From assembly GCA_013399855.1 (NCBI GenBank), contig VXAY01004289.1:600948-664947 (forward strand): DNA of 64,000 nt, written 5' to 3'. Shown piece after piece: positions 36,601 to 43,174 of the stretch (its first letter is position 1; each line of letters starts with the position of its first letter). The notes under the pieces are model-generated. The model ran no database searches, had not been told where the DNA came from, and worked only from the letters and a program-made list of their open reading frames with translations. The position numbers and the translations under genes were made by a program. The DNA comes from Oxyruncus cristatus (Eukaryota; Chordata; Aves; Passeriformes; Cotingidae).

Positions 36601-38497
36601 AGCAAGCCAAATGCTAATCCTGAGTGTAAAAGAAGAATCACTCCAACTGGTTAAAGCAAGCTGTACTAAAATCTATAATACTTAGTCCTGTCACAAACCT
36701 ACAGTTTAGGCCAATATTCCCAATAAGATAAAAAATATTTGCTACCCATTAATTTATAAGCATAAACTCCAGAAGTGCCTTCAGAATACACATGATATAC
36801 ACAGAATACACTATGTCCCATGGTGTTCACAGTCTACATCCACACTGTGAAATCTGAGATTAACATAAACTATAGCACAGGCCTATGTACCTTCCCAGGA
36901 AAGAATATTTGCTCTTTTACAGCTTGACTAGGTCACTGCAAATTTAATAAGACTGTAAATAATGACACTGGAGGAAGAACAAGGGCTATCTGCTGAGTTC
37001 CACCCCAGTAAAACAATTAACCAGGCCTGTCCAGTGCAGGCACACCACGGTTTATCAGCTGTGTGCTCACACAACCAGGGCTCCCTGGCTAAACATAAAC
37101 CAGCTGGGGCATCAGTGTGAACTTCAAACCAGTTCTGAATCTTTTCAATGAATAAAACATACCCCTCTGTGTCAGAGAGACACAGGGACCCATTCCACAG
37201 CACGATTTACTCTCCAAGCACTGAATTTTGGCACGTCTATAGTTTTCTTTCACTTCTTGTCACTCTTGGCCTTGCCTGCAGCGTGACAAGATCTCTGCTA
37301 AGGTCATAAAAATGTGCAGATCTACTGACTTACTAAGACTGGCACCAAATACTGCTCTGAACTTAGCACTCTGTCACTCTAAATAACACAGTTCTGAAAT
37401 CACTTCTGTCATCAAGAAAACATCGGGTACTTTCACAGAACCCTGACGGGTTAACAGCAATGTGCCAAAGGTATCTTAAAGACTCCATGTGTTCAAATTA
37501 CTCCATGTATTTATTTCAACAACAACATGGGAAAAATTATTCGTGCTTAAGTGTATTACCAAAGAATCCTGACAGCCGGGGAAAGCAAAGCAGTTTTCAC
37601 AGTGCGATCATAACTCGGCCTGGAAGTGGGAGACTGCTCAGGCACAGAAGGAAGAAAAAAAGCAAGGTACCAAACCTGGGATTCTATCAGCTATATTTAG
37701 GGTTTGGGCACATTTGGAAATCATTTTAACAATTAGCAAAAGGCCCTTTAAGGTCTAACTGAAAAACAACCCAAAAAGGAAGTAGGACAAAAGTTGAAAT
37801 CAAAGACTGTAAAAAACAGAGCAGATATCTACAGGAAAGTCACGGGACTAAAAGCCAACGGAACAGAAGAAACAACTACTTAAATACAAAAATGATGTGT
37901 GATGGCATAGAATTCTTAATTCAACATGACTCTGAACTCCTGCCCATTCTACAAAGTTTTCATTCTACAAGCTACCTGCTAATGGGAAATTCACCAACTA
38001 ACTCTTCATGGGAAAAGAGTTCTATAGCAACATACAGTTTATTCGAGTTCTTGCCACAACCATTTCTTGCCTCCCAACAATATTTGCCTGCAGTGTATAG
38101 CAAAAAAAAAACCCAAGTCCTTCCTTTATTTTTTAGTTATATTTAGGTAGTACAACCTAGCGCAGAAAAGTTACTTTTCTCTTCAAAAACCTTCTCTACT
38201 AAAGACACTCTATTATACACCTGACGTTATGCAGAAAAAAACCCTCTGCTAAAAAGGTATTTAGTCTGCAGAATTAACTAAACTTGCAGAGATTTCTCTA
38301 TGTAATAGAGGACATTCTCCAATTCAGGGTTTTTTTTTATCTTTACAGTTAACAAGAGATTAAAGCTCCCAATAAAGCCCACAACTATTTCTAGCCCAAG
38401 GCCAACTCTCCATCTAAACTGTGCGAGGGAATTTAAATGAGCCTTTTACCTGCTTAGTTTTCTTTCGACTTCTTTGGTAGCTTTAGCTTCCAATTCT
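468..38497 (-). CDS. TNRC6A: TNRC6A (GW182), partial spliced gene, 21 coding exons
   Basis: The joined exons encode about 1739 residues of the trinucleotide-repeat-containing 6A protein (GW182). In the cytoplasm and P-bodies it binds Argonaute through GW repeats and recruits PABPC and the PAN2-PAN3 and CCR4-NOT deadenylases to microRNA targets. Seen directly: every exon below is bounded by AG..GT sites, all phases match, and the translation follows vertebrate TNRC6A from the N-terminal ELEAKATK through the Argonaute hook ([20 protein letters not shown]), the Q-rich middle domain and the PAM2 motif (NWPPEFRPG). TNRC6A rather than TNRC6B or C is chosen from the N-terminus and from near-identity to the human TNRC6A sequence as I remember it. 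Missing: the start codon (probably in the N gap at 39014-39124) and the RRM plus C-terminus, which lie beyond the window edge. The gene spans about 38 kb here with introns from about 0.1 to 8.9 kb. Residue numbers below assume that a Met-Arg start precedes exon 38450-38497 and that exon 16672-16719 is included. Confidence 0.97.
912..1019 (-). CDS. TNRC6A: TNRC6A silencing-domain exon (residues ~1630-1666)
   Basis: This 108-nt exon encodes [20 protein letters not shown], then [15 protein letters not shown]. The lone tryptophan lies in the C-terminal silencing region, where tryptophans contact CCR4-NOT in the family. The acceptor is TTTGTTCCAG and the donor GTGACG. Both ends are phase 1. Confidence 0.96.
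1020..1545 (-). other. TNRC6A intron with a 54-bp tandem duplication
   Basis: This intron of 526 bp contains the duplication described separately at 1387-1490. Open frames on both strands here are short and have no coding character. Confidence 0.85.
1387..1490. repeat. two-copy tandem repeat, period 54 bp
   Basis: The unit beginning ACAACACAAG at 1387 is repeated from 1441 with a few substitutions (both copies carry ACCAGGAG and GGAGCAAGCAG). It is intronic with no coding effect. Confidence 0.8.
1546..1686 (-). CDS. TNRC6A: TNRC6A exon: PAM2 completion and silencing domain (residues ~1583-1630)
   Basis: This 141-nt exon encodes (E)[18 protein letters not shown], then [20 protein letters not shown] and DHLRDRNS. 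Joined to the previous exon it gives [12 protein letters not shown], the PAM2 motif with its EF-x-P core. The acceptor is TATTCCTAG and the donor GTATGC. Both ends are phase 1. Confidence 0.97.
1687..2022 (-). other. TNRC6A intron (336 bp)
   Basis: This is a short intron with consensus ends. No other feature was seen. Confidence 0.9.
2023..2181 (-). CDS. TNRC6A: TNRC6A exon: start of PAM2 (residues ~1530-1583)
   Basis: This 159-nt exon includes [36 protein letters not shown] and SSSVNWPP. The last residues form the first half of the PAM2 motif, which docks on the MLLE domain of PABPC; the motif is completed by the next exon. The acceptor is TTTTATTCAG and the donor GTACAG. Confidence 0.97.
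2182..3608 (-). other. TNRC6A intron (1.4 kb)
   Basis: The intron runs from GTACGT to TTATTCAG. There is no recognisable repeat or RNA gene. A CAG/CAA-rich patch near 3440-3545 is translatable on the plus strand but lacks splice or coding support. Confidence 0.85.
3609..3740 (-). CDS. TNRC6A: TNRC6A exon (residues ~1486-1530)
   Basis: This 132-nt exon includes [20 protein letters not shown] and [20 protein letters not shown], a stretch almost unchanged from human as recalled. The acceptor is ATGCTTTCAG and the donor GTACGT. It is phase 1 at both ends. Confidence 0.97.
3741..6621 (-). other. TNRC6A intron (2.9 kb)
   Basis: The intron runs from GTGGGT to CTTTCAG. No extra exon fitting the phase 1 junction was found, and no mobile element was recognised. 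Confidence 0.85.
6622..6832 (-). CDS. TNRC6A: TNRC6A Q-rich exon (residues ~1416-1486)
   Basis: This 211-nt exon includes [35 protein letters not shown] and [20 protein letters not shown]. The acceptor is TTTTTTAAG and the donor GTGGGT. It ends in phase 1, splitting a Gly codon with the exon 2.9 kb downstream. Confidence 0.97.
7086..7163 (-). CDS. TNRC6A: TNRC6A Q-rich exon (residues ~1390-1415)
   Basis: This 78-nt, phase 0/0 exon encodes [19 protein letters not shown] followed by RQQQEQQ. The acceptor is GTCTCGCAG and the donor GTAAAC. It continues the glutamine-rich middle domain. Confidence 0.96.
7265..7393 (-). CDS. TNRC6A: TNRC6A Q-rich exon (residues ~1347-1389)
   Basis: This 129-nt, phase 0/0 exon starts [20 protein letters not shown] and ends in the leucine/glutamine repeat [17 protein letters not shown]. 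That repeat belongs to the Q-rich region implicated in P-body localisation and self-association (family knowledge). The acceptor is TGTTCTGCAG and the donor GTAAGC. Only 101 bp of intron separate it from the next exon. Confidence 0.97.
7619..7756 (-). CDS. TNRC6A: TNRC6A middle-domain exon (residues ~1301-1346)
   Basis: This 138-nt, phase 0/0 exon includes [20 protein letters not shown] and ends [12 protein letters not shown]. It is proline- and glutamine-rich. The acceptor is CTTTCTCCAG and the donor GTAATT, which is weaker than its neighbours. Confidence 0.96.
7927..8073 (-). CDS. TNRC6A: TNRC6A middle-domain exon (residues ~1252-1300)
   Basis: This 147-nt, phase 0/0 exon starts [20 protein letters not shown] and ends [18 protein letters not shown]. 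It opens the GW182 middle domain, rich in Asn, Gln, Met and Leu. The acceptor is TCCCATCAG and the donor GTAAGG. Confidence 0.96.
8414..8556 (-). CDS. TNRC6A: TNRC6A exon (residues ~1204-1251)
   Basis: This 143-nt exon starts [20 protein letters not shown], continues [20 protein letters not shown] and ends PYFDK. The acceptor is CTGCCCACAG and the donor GTCAGT. It differs from the recalled human sequence mainly at [11 protein letters not shown], while the flanking residues are the same, as expected for an orthologue. Confidence 0.95.
8557..9645 (-). other. TNRC6A intron with AT-rich tract (1.1 kb)
   Basis: The intron is strongly AT-rich, with clusters of alternating TA around 9368-9400 and 9505-9557. 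No exon or RNA gene was recognised. Confidence 0.85.
9646..9697 (-). CDS. TNRC6A: TNRC6A exon (residues ~1187-1204)
   Basis: This 52-nt exon encodes [18 protein letters not shown], with the last Gly split across the junction. The acceptor is TTACTTCAG and the donor GTAAGA. The phases (0 in, 1 out) match both neighbours. Confidence 0.94.
9698..10130 (-). other. TNRC6A intron (433 bp)
   Basis: The intron lies between consensus sites. No other feature was seen. Confidence 0.9.
10131..10211 (-). CDS. TNRC6A: TNRC6A exon (residues ~1160-1186)
   Basis: This 81-nt, phase 0/0 exon encodes [20 protein letters not shown] followed by FTNLSFS. The acceptor is TTTTTAAG and the donor GTAAGT. The segment is well conserved in TNRC6A and links the GW domain to the middle domain. 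It is symmetric and therefore skippable in frame. Confidence 0.95.
10388..10563 (-). CDS. TNRC6A: TNRC6A exon: end of Argonaute hook (residues ~1101-1159)
   Basis: This 176-nt exon encodes [16 protein letters not shown], then [20 protein letters not shown] and [13 protein letters not shown]. The acidic [12 protein letters not shown] block is a conserved part of the Argonaute-hook family. The acceptor is CACAACCAG and the donor GTAAGG. It ends in phase 0. In the human protein I recall a basic insert (GLSGKKRRRER) directly after this point. No equivalent is present in the 176-bp intron that follows. Confidence 0.96.
10738..10902 (-). CDS. TNRC6A: TNRC6A exon: GW repeats (residues ~1046-1101)
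   Basis: This 165-nt exon encodes [19 protein letters not shown], then [20 protein letters not shown] and [16 protein letters not shown]. It holds four GW/WG-type motifs that extend the Argonaute-binding region. The acceptor is TTTGCAAAG and the donor GTGAGT. It is phase 1 at both ends, so it could in principle be skipped without a frameshift. Confidence 0.96.
10903..11700 (-). other. TNRC6A intron (798 bp)
   Basis: The intron runs from donor GTAAGC to acceptor GCAAAG. It is AT-rich and no other feature was recognised. Confidence 0.9.
11701..14289 (-). CDS. TNRC6A: TNRC6A giant GW-repeat exon (residues ~183-1046)
   Basis: This 2589-nt exon of 862 full codons carries the N-terminal Argonaute-binding domain. 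About 38 tryptophans occur, mostly next to Gly, Ser, Asn or Asp (for example [27 protein letters not shown]). The composition is rich in Ser, Asn, Gly and Thr, as expected for a disordered chain whose tryptophans insert into pockets of the Argonaute PIWI domain. Near the 3' end lies the Pfam-type Argonaute hook, [20 protein letters not shown] followed by [20 protein letters not shown] (residues about 967-1010). The acceptor is CCTTTTAG and the donor GTAAGC. An internal ATG at 14122 (MDTDSASSS) starts a long uninterrupted frame but is not taken as the gene start, because the upstream exons join in frame. Confidence 0.98.
14290..16671 (-). other. TNRC6A intron (2.4 kb)
   Basis: The intron lies between the candidate cassette exon and the giant GW exon. 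Open frames in it (for example around 15045-15533, plus strand) show no domain or splice support. Confidence 0.85.
16672..16719 (-). CDS. TNRC6A: candidate TNRC6A cassette exon, 48 nt (residues ~167-182)
   Basis: A run of ten T on the minus strand ends in GTAG at the acceptor. It is followed by 48 open nucleotides encoding [16 protein letters not shown] and the donor CAG|GTTAGC. Both boundaries are phase 1, so inclusion or skipping keeps the frame between the flanking constitutive exons. The donor departs from consensus at +3 and +6, which fits alternative use. I do not recall this peptide from the human reference protein, so it may be a species-specific or tissue-specific cassette. It could also be a chance open stretch. 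Confidence 0.6.
16720..21264 (-). other. TNRC6A intron with CR1 insertion (4.5 kb)
   Basis: The intron contains the CR1 fragment listed at 20270-20880. The remainder is unremarkable AT-rich intron with a 13-14 T run near 19688. Confidence 0.85.
20270..20880 (-). mobile_element. CR1 LINE fragment, minus orientation
   Basis: Typical avian CR1 3'-region wording is present: CCTGCCATGGGCAGGGACAC, then GGGATGGGGCAGCCACAGC, TCTCTGGGCAACCTGTGCC, GAACAATCCCAACTCTC and GACCCCAGAGCTGGAG. The order is that of the reverse complement of CR1, with the 3' tail side (AGAATGGTTTGGGTAGGAAG) at the low coordinate. The copy is 5'-truncated and carries no intact frame. The right-hand boundary is approximate. Confidence 0.9.
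21265..21597 (-). CDS. TNRC6A: TNRC6A exon: proline/glutamine region with very short polyQ (residues ~56-167)
   Basis: This 333-nt exon starts [14 protein letters not shown] and includes [33 protein letters not shown] and [12 protein letters not shown]. The acceptor is GGGGGTAG and the donor GTGAGG. At the place where the human protein has a long glutamine tract, only three consecutive glutamines (three CAG codons) precede PLPRY. The exon ends in phase 1, so it can join either the 48-nt cassette exon at 16672 or the large exon at 14289 without changing frame. Confidence 0.95.
21598..27415 (-). other. TNRC6A intron (5.8 kb)
   Basis: No supported exon, RNA gene or full mobile element was recognised. 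The stretch 24880-25250 is locally GC-richer but lacks CpG-island density. Confidence 0.8.
27416..27437 (-). CDS. TNRC6A: TNRC6A 22-nt microexon (residues ~49-56)
   Basis: A very short exon encodes AIEQKIK plus the first base of the next Val codon. The acceptor is CTTGTTCTAG and the donor GTAAGT-like (GTAAG). Both flanking phases fit (0 in, 1 out), and the residues match the human TEQKIKVPEQ segment as recalled. It is too short to show up as an open reading frame and was found from the splice signals. Confidence 0.92.
27438..29410 (-). other. TNRC6A intron (2.0 kb)
   Basis: The intron lies between the coiled-coil exon and the 22-nt microexon. Nothing else was recognised. Confidence 0.85.
29411..29501 (-). 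CDS. TNRC6A: TNRC6A exon: charged coiled-coil segment (residues ~18-48)
   Basis: This 91-nt exon runs from [16 protein letters not shown] to KKEAAQKK. It consists of acidic then lysine-rich residues, consistent with a solvent-exposed helix or coiled coil. The acceptor is GTGGTTCAG and the donor is GTATGT. The first base completes Arg18 and the exon ends in phase 0. The lysine-rich end (KEEKKKK) could also act as a basic localisation signal, which is inference only. Confidence 0.95.
29502..38449 (-). other. TNRC6A first visible intron (8.9 kb)
   Basis: This is the longest intron in the window, separating the two N-terminal coding exons. Apart from a degraded CR1 fragment at 34201-34270, a T15 run near 30408-30422 and an A14 run near 33766, no feature was recognised. 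Enhancers are common in such 5' introns but none can be shown from sequence alone. Confidence 0.85.
34201..34270 (+). mobile_element. degraded CR1 LINE fragment, plus orientation
   Basis: The text CCCTGGAGGGATTTAACAGC, then ATGTGACACTTGGGGACATG, resembles the CR1 3' region (CCTGGAGGTGTTCAAG... GGCACTTGGGGACATGG). It is short and diverged. Confidence 0.65.
38450..38497 (-). CDS. TNRC6A: TNRC6A first visible coding exon (residues ~2-18)
   Basis: This 48-nt exon encodes [15 protein letters not shown], matching the extreme N-terminus of TNRC6A. The acceptor is TCTCTTCCAG and the donor is GTAAAA. It begins with one base that completes a codon, so the upstream exon must end with two extra bases (an ATG-AG end is expected for a Met-Arg start). 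No such exon end is visible between here and the N gap. The segment is charged and probably helical. It is followed by the longest intron of the window (8.9 kb). Confidence 0.93.
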
Positions 38498-38639
38498 CTG
38501 GAAGAGAAAGCGGTGTTGGTTTCCATGTCAACAGCAATGCAGCACAAAAATGAGCCTGGTGCGGGGTCAGGACGTACAGGGAGCTCCAGGTGCGCTCCAG
38601 GTGCGGTTGGTCAGGAGGGAGCAGGGAGAACATGGCTTG

Positions 38640-39310
38640 CCCGGAGATCGGATGCAGCGGCGTGTGTCCCCACACAGCGAGGGGACAGCGAGGGGAGCGG
38701 GCAGAGCCTGTCCCTGCCGCCCCGTGTGCCCCCTGTGCCCAACACCCATCCCTGTGTGTCCTACCTGTACCCCAACACACAGCCCTGCTCCGTCCTACCT
38801 GCACTTCACCCTTCCAAGGAGTTTAAGGAAAACAATTCTGCTGCATCACTTCAGCCCGCTGACGCGGTTCCAGCGCAGCCCCGGGACCCCCCGTGCGCCA
38901 CCGGCGGCCCCCGAGGGCTGCCCACCCCGCAGGAGTGAACCCCGAGCCGGGGAGGGCAGAGCTCGGCCCGGGGGGGCAAACACCGCTCCGGGCGGGCGCC
39001 GCGGCCCCCCCGGNNNNNNNNNNNNNNNNNNNNNNNNNNNNNNNNNNNNNNNNNNNNNNNNNNNNNNNNNNNNNNNNNNNNNNNNNNNNNNNNNNNNNNN
39101 NNNNNNNNNNNNNNNNNNNNNNNNGCGGCCGGCGGCTCTATGCGGGCTGAGCCCGGCGCTGCGGAGCGGGAGGGCCCGGCAGCTGCAGCCGCAGCTCCGC
39201 CGCCATTTCCTGCCGCCACCGCCCGCCCGCCCCGCGCGCAGGAAGCGAACCCGCCCCGGCCGCGCTTCCGGGGCGCCCCGACATGGCGGGGCCCGGCCGG
39301 GGCTGAGGGA
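38640..39310 (-). promoter_or_regulatory. TNRC6A CpG-island promoter (contains assembly gap)
   Basis: A dense CpG island lies just upstream of the first visible coding exon. On the right side of the gap are GC boxes (GCCCGCCCGCCCCGCG), an ETS-type site (CTTCCGG, 39265-39271) and a YY1-type site read on the minus strand as AAATGGCGGC (39199-39208), which is often placed just downstream of a start site. Transcription of TNRC6A leftward from about 39.2 kb is inferred. A second ATGGCGG-type element at 39281-39289 faces the plus strand, so the island may be bidirectional. Confidence 0.75.
39014..39124. other. assembly gap, 111 N
   Basis: A run of N sits inside the CpG island. It probably hides part of TNRC6A exon 1, possibly with the start codon, since no exon end of the form ATG-AG followed by a GT donor is seen elsewhere nearby. 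Confidence 0.99.
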
Positions 39311-39384
39311 GGGGGGCCAGAGGATCACAGAACCATCACGTTACCACATCACTGCACCTAGAGCTGTGTCACGGGGGTTGAGAC

Positions 39385-39604
39385 GGGTGTCAGCAGAAGA
39401 TTCTTCCCCCCGGGGGTGGTTGGGCATTGAACAGGCTGCCCAGGGCAGTGGTCGTGGTCCCAAAGCCGTCAGAGCTCAAGGAATGTTTGGACAGCGCTCT
39501 CAGAGACAGGGTGGGACTGTTGGGGTGTCCTGGGCAGGGCCAGGGCTTGGATCGATGATCTTTTTGAATCCCTTCCAGATGGGGATATTCTGTGATTCTG
39601 TGAT
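39385..39604 (+). mobile_element. CR1 LINE 3' fragment, plus orientation
   Basis: The wording GGTTGGGCATTGAACAGGCT, GCCCAGGGCAGTGGTC, GAATGTTTGGACAGCGCTC and TGATCTTTTTGAATCCCTTCC ends in the CR1 terminal microsatellite ATTCTGTGATTCTGTGAT. The copy is 5'-truncated. It lies within about 100 bp upstream of the TNRC6A CpG island. Confidence 0.9.
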
Positions 39605-39902
39605 CAGGGTTGGAAGAGACTTTAAAATCATCCAGTCAGACTGTCAACCCAGCACCACCATGTGACCACTAACCCACATCCCCCAGCGCCACATCCAGAT
39701 GCCTCTCCAACACCTCCAGGGAAGGTGACTCCACCATCTCCCTGGGCAGCCCCTTCCGATGCCTGACCACCCGAACAGTGAAAAAGTATTTTCTAATATC
39801 TAATCTGAATCTCCCCAGTCTCAGCTTGAGGCCGTTTGCTCTGGTCCTCTCACTGCAGGCACGGCAGAGGAGACTGGCCCCACCTCACTGTGCCCTGCTG
39901 TC
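39605..39902 (-). mobile_element. CR1 LINE fragment, minus orientation, abutting the previous copy
   Basis: The sequence GGTTGGAAGAGACTTTAAAA, CACCTCCAGGGAAGGTGACT, CCATCTCCCTGGGCAGCCCC and TTGAGGCCGTTTGCTCTGG is the reverse complement of a CR1 3' region. Its tail end meets the tail of the plus-oriented copy, giving a tail-to-tail pair. Confidence 0.9.
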
Positions 39903-42480
39903 AGGGAGCCATAGGAAGCAGTGAGCTGCCATGTACCAATGTGTTCCTCCACCGTCTCAGGGGCACACACGGAATTCCAGGCGCTGTCTCATTAAACACC
40001 CTCAGCACAGCACAGTCATTCCACAAGCAATACAGGACAAGACCCAGATGGACATAACATTCATTTCTACAGATGTTTTCCATGTGTTGGGCAGCTCTCC
40101 CAGGGTGCTGCCGGTGTGCCTGGCTCTGCACTGAGCTTGGGCCACCAATAACTGACAGGTAAAAGTGTAAATATACATGTAAATAACCACCACAGACCTT
40201 TCTCTTACCCTTCCACTGACTCAGTTGGATTGAGGGAGGGAATAAAAAAGTCCCTAGCCCTGGCAAACCTGGTAAAAGATTGATGTAAGCAAACACAGAG
40301 CTTGTTCCAAAACACATATACTGTAACTTCAAATACAGAAAATGAAGAGTGAGGAGTATATGAGCCACACTGTTACTGGACTTGGCTTCAGTAACAATAT
40401 CCCAGAAATTAGAAAAATCAAGCCAGTCAAAGAACTGAACAGGATAAGGGATGAGAACTGAGAGCAGTAATGTCAGGAACAAGTGAAATTGAAAGCAGAC
40501 AAATCCCAGTGAACAGTTCTCCATGTGTCAGGCACTCCATGTCCAAGGTTTTGTTGGGGTAAGGAGCTTCCTGCTCTCTCTTTGCATCCAGCTGCACATT
40601 GTCACCAGCATTTACCAGCCTAGCTTCAGTTCTTGTCAATGCTACTGAAAAAATGAACGCTATTTGATTCTTCTGTGACATGAACAGATGCCCTGGGCAT
40701 ATGAGCAATTGTGCCTGGAAATCTGCTGCAGTATCCACTGTCTCTGCATGAATGGAGTACAGTGTTTTTCAGCTCAAGAAGATCATACATTATTAAAGAT
40801 GAGGTTTATGACAATGCAGAGTAGCCAGGGAGGGTATTTTTGTCTATACAGGCTCAGTAATGCAGAGTGCATTGCTGTGAGCTGAACATGCACAGGCATA
40901 AAGTGATTGGACTTAAAGGGTACTGACAGTTTGAAACTGACTTGAATTAATTTGGTCTTGTTTATTTTTCTTCACATGAAAAAGTTTGGACTGTCATGTA
41001 ACTGTGTGTAACTGAAAGCCATTATTTCCAGAAGTCTGACTCAGCTCCCTCTCACTGTTCCATTCACGGCAGCCCTGTTTCATCTCTCTTTGGAGGTACT
41101 ACACGTGGTGTAGGAGGGCTGCTGTTAAGTCTGTCCTCAGTTGGGAAGGCTGATGAATGCATTATGTACTCCTGTTATGTCAGTTTGTTAACTGTATTAT
41201 GCCACTGTCAATAAAATTCATAGTCAAGGTCTGCAGCTTTCTTTATTATTTTAGATTGTTCTCTAATTTTATTTATGCACATGTTCCTAGCAACTAGACT
41301 GCTGCAGTGGTGACTTCCATTCTGTGCTGTAAATGCTGCAGCTGGTTACACACTGTCAGCAAATCACTGTATATATAACCAGTGTATATATATTTATAAC
41401 AAGTGTATAAGTGTAAATGTCAGCTGCAGGAACCAACCCTCAATTACCTACTCCATCATCTTCTTCTTTCATCAGCATCATGTTCTTATCTCTTTCACCC
41501 TCACAGGTAACATTTTGCTCAGCTGAGTTCTGACACGTATGAAACTGGCTGATGAACTCCTGGATACACTACGGAAATTAATGAACCCTCAAACAGGAAG
41601 AACATTTTCTTCTGGAAGAACTGGAAGGTTGAGCTTCACCCATGCAAAAGCCTGCTAGTCCAAGCAGTGGTACTAGGTCAAGGCAGATGGCTGGAAGCAG
41701 CGCTCTGATGCTGACCACCCACTCCTGGTTTTAGCCTTAATATGCGCTGAGCCTAAGGTTATTTGGGAACTGAGGTTCTGGGGGACCTTCTCTCCCGCTT
41801 ACTACAGTTATTTAGTTCATTCTTTGTCCTTTGGTATTCACTGAAGCTGGGACCTCTGGATTTCTTTGCTAAGGCCTCAGATTCCTGATTCTGCCAGCAA
41901 AGGGAGTGCAAAGCAACACCCCTGTGCTTAAAAAGACATACATAACCACCTGGTTTGGGAGCTGCTTTCAGCCAAAGCAGCCAAAGGGTTGATGTGTTCC
42001 TAACCCTCATGGGATCACTGTTCCTAGGAACCACCATGTTCCTGAGCAGGAAGGAGAGCTCAGGGCGGTGTGTGAAGGCAGGAACCTCCAGCAATGTTTC
42101 CTCCTCACCCTGCCACTGCTGTCCTTCTCTGCTGAGTGTTTGAATGGCTCCACAGCACTGTGGTCATACATTACATCAGAAATTAGAAATAACGGAAACA
42201 AGTCTTCAAGGGCAAACACACTGCCTGTGTTCAGGCAGCTGCCAAGGATGGATCTGTGCAGTTACACTTTCACCACTCGGCAAACATGCCCTCCTGGGCA
42301 GTGATCCCCAAATATCCTCTCCCTGCAACAGCAGCCACCACCTGCACCCTGCCAGCCTGGCATGCACATGGGACCTCCCATCAACACATCCCCATTCACT
42401 TTTTAATTAGGATTTTCATGGCATCAGAGCAAGAGAATAAACTGCAGAAGGCAGAGAAATGCACTGGCTGAAAACAGTTA
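39903..42480. other. upstream flank of TNRC6A; no supported gene
   Basis: Non-coding, moderately AT-rich sequence holds a plus-strand AATAAA signal at 41210-41215 and short TATA runs near 41370-41400. No exon could be supported on either strand. Confidence 0.6.
41210..41215 (+). terminator. possible polyadenylation signal (AATAAA), plus strand
   Basis: AATAAA follows TATGCCACTGTC and is followed within 30-60 bases by T-rich sequence (CTTTCTTTATTATTTTAGATTG). It could end a divergent transcript from the TNRC6A promoter region. The hexamer alone is weak evidence. Confidence 0.3.
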
Positions 42481-43121
42481 AAGGGGAGTTGGCGCCATTT
42501 CAGCATTCCCATCCCCTCTGTCCTTCAGCTGCAGTTTGCTGTCAAGGCTTCCGTGGAGTCGGGAAGCCGACATGTTAGAAAATACTATCTGCTTCATGTC
42601 TAGGGAAACCAGAGGTGGAGGCTGCGCCGGGAGAGGCGCAGGCCTGGGGACATGAGAATTTGCCATCAATAACTCTCAGCCACTTGTTCCATTCAGCATC
42701 ATTACACAGGGCGAAGCCGCTGTCACAGGCGAAACAGATTGTTTTCAAAATTGCTCTTGACTTAAATAATCTGAATGAGCTGATTTGACAGACAAGGGAA
42801 AACAGTCTCCTCATCAACACGGCAACTCTGTGTTCCTCTGTGAGGAGGCTCCTTTCCTTTTCATTGCAGAGGCTTTATTTACAGGATTTAAAAATAGCCC
42901 AGGTGACAGGAAGAGGAGGCAGTATAAAGGTACTGAACAGGCAGCACTTACTGATAGAAACAATCCCTGCCCTGGAGCCTGTCGGTGCAGTGAGCCAGGC
43001 TGTGCACGTTAGTGAGGGACATTTGGGACTCTGAGGATCCTTAATGAGGAGGAAAACCCACAAATGACAAAGCTGTAAGTTGGTAACAGAAAGCGTTGGG
43101 CTTGCCTTCAGAACACCCCTG

Positions 43122-43174
43122 AAAGCAGCTGGAAACAGCCCTAGAAAGCAGCTGGAAACAGCCCTAGAAAGCAG
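43122..43174. repeat. 2.3-copy tandem repeat, period 23 bp
   Basis: The unit AAAGCAGCTGGAAACAGCCC plus TAG is perfectly repeated at 43122 and 43145 and followed by a 7-base partial copy. Confidence 0.9.

Noticed and set aside
38550..39665. 371-codon plus-strand open frame across the CpG island
   Set aside because: The frame runs through 38 unknown codons made of N and through CR1 sequence at its end. Its length comes from the gap and GC content, not from a gene.
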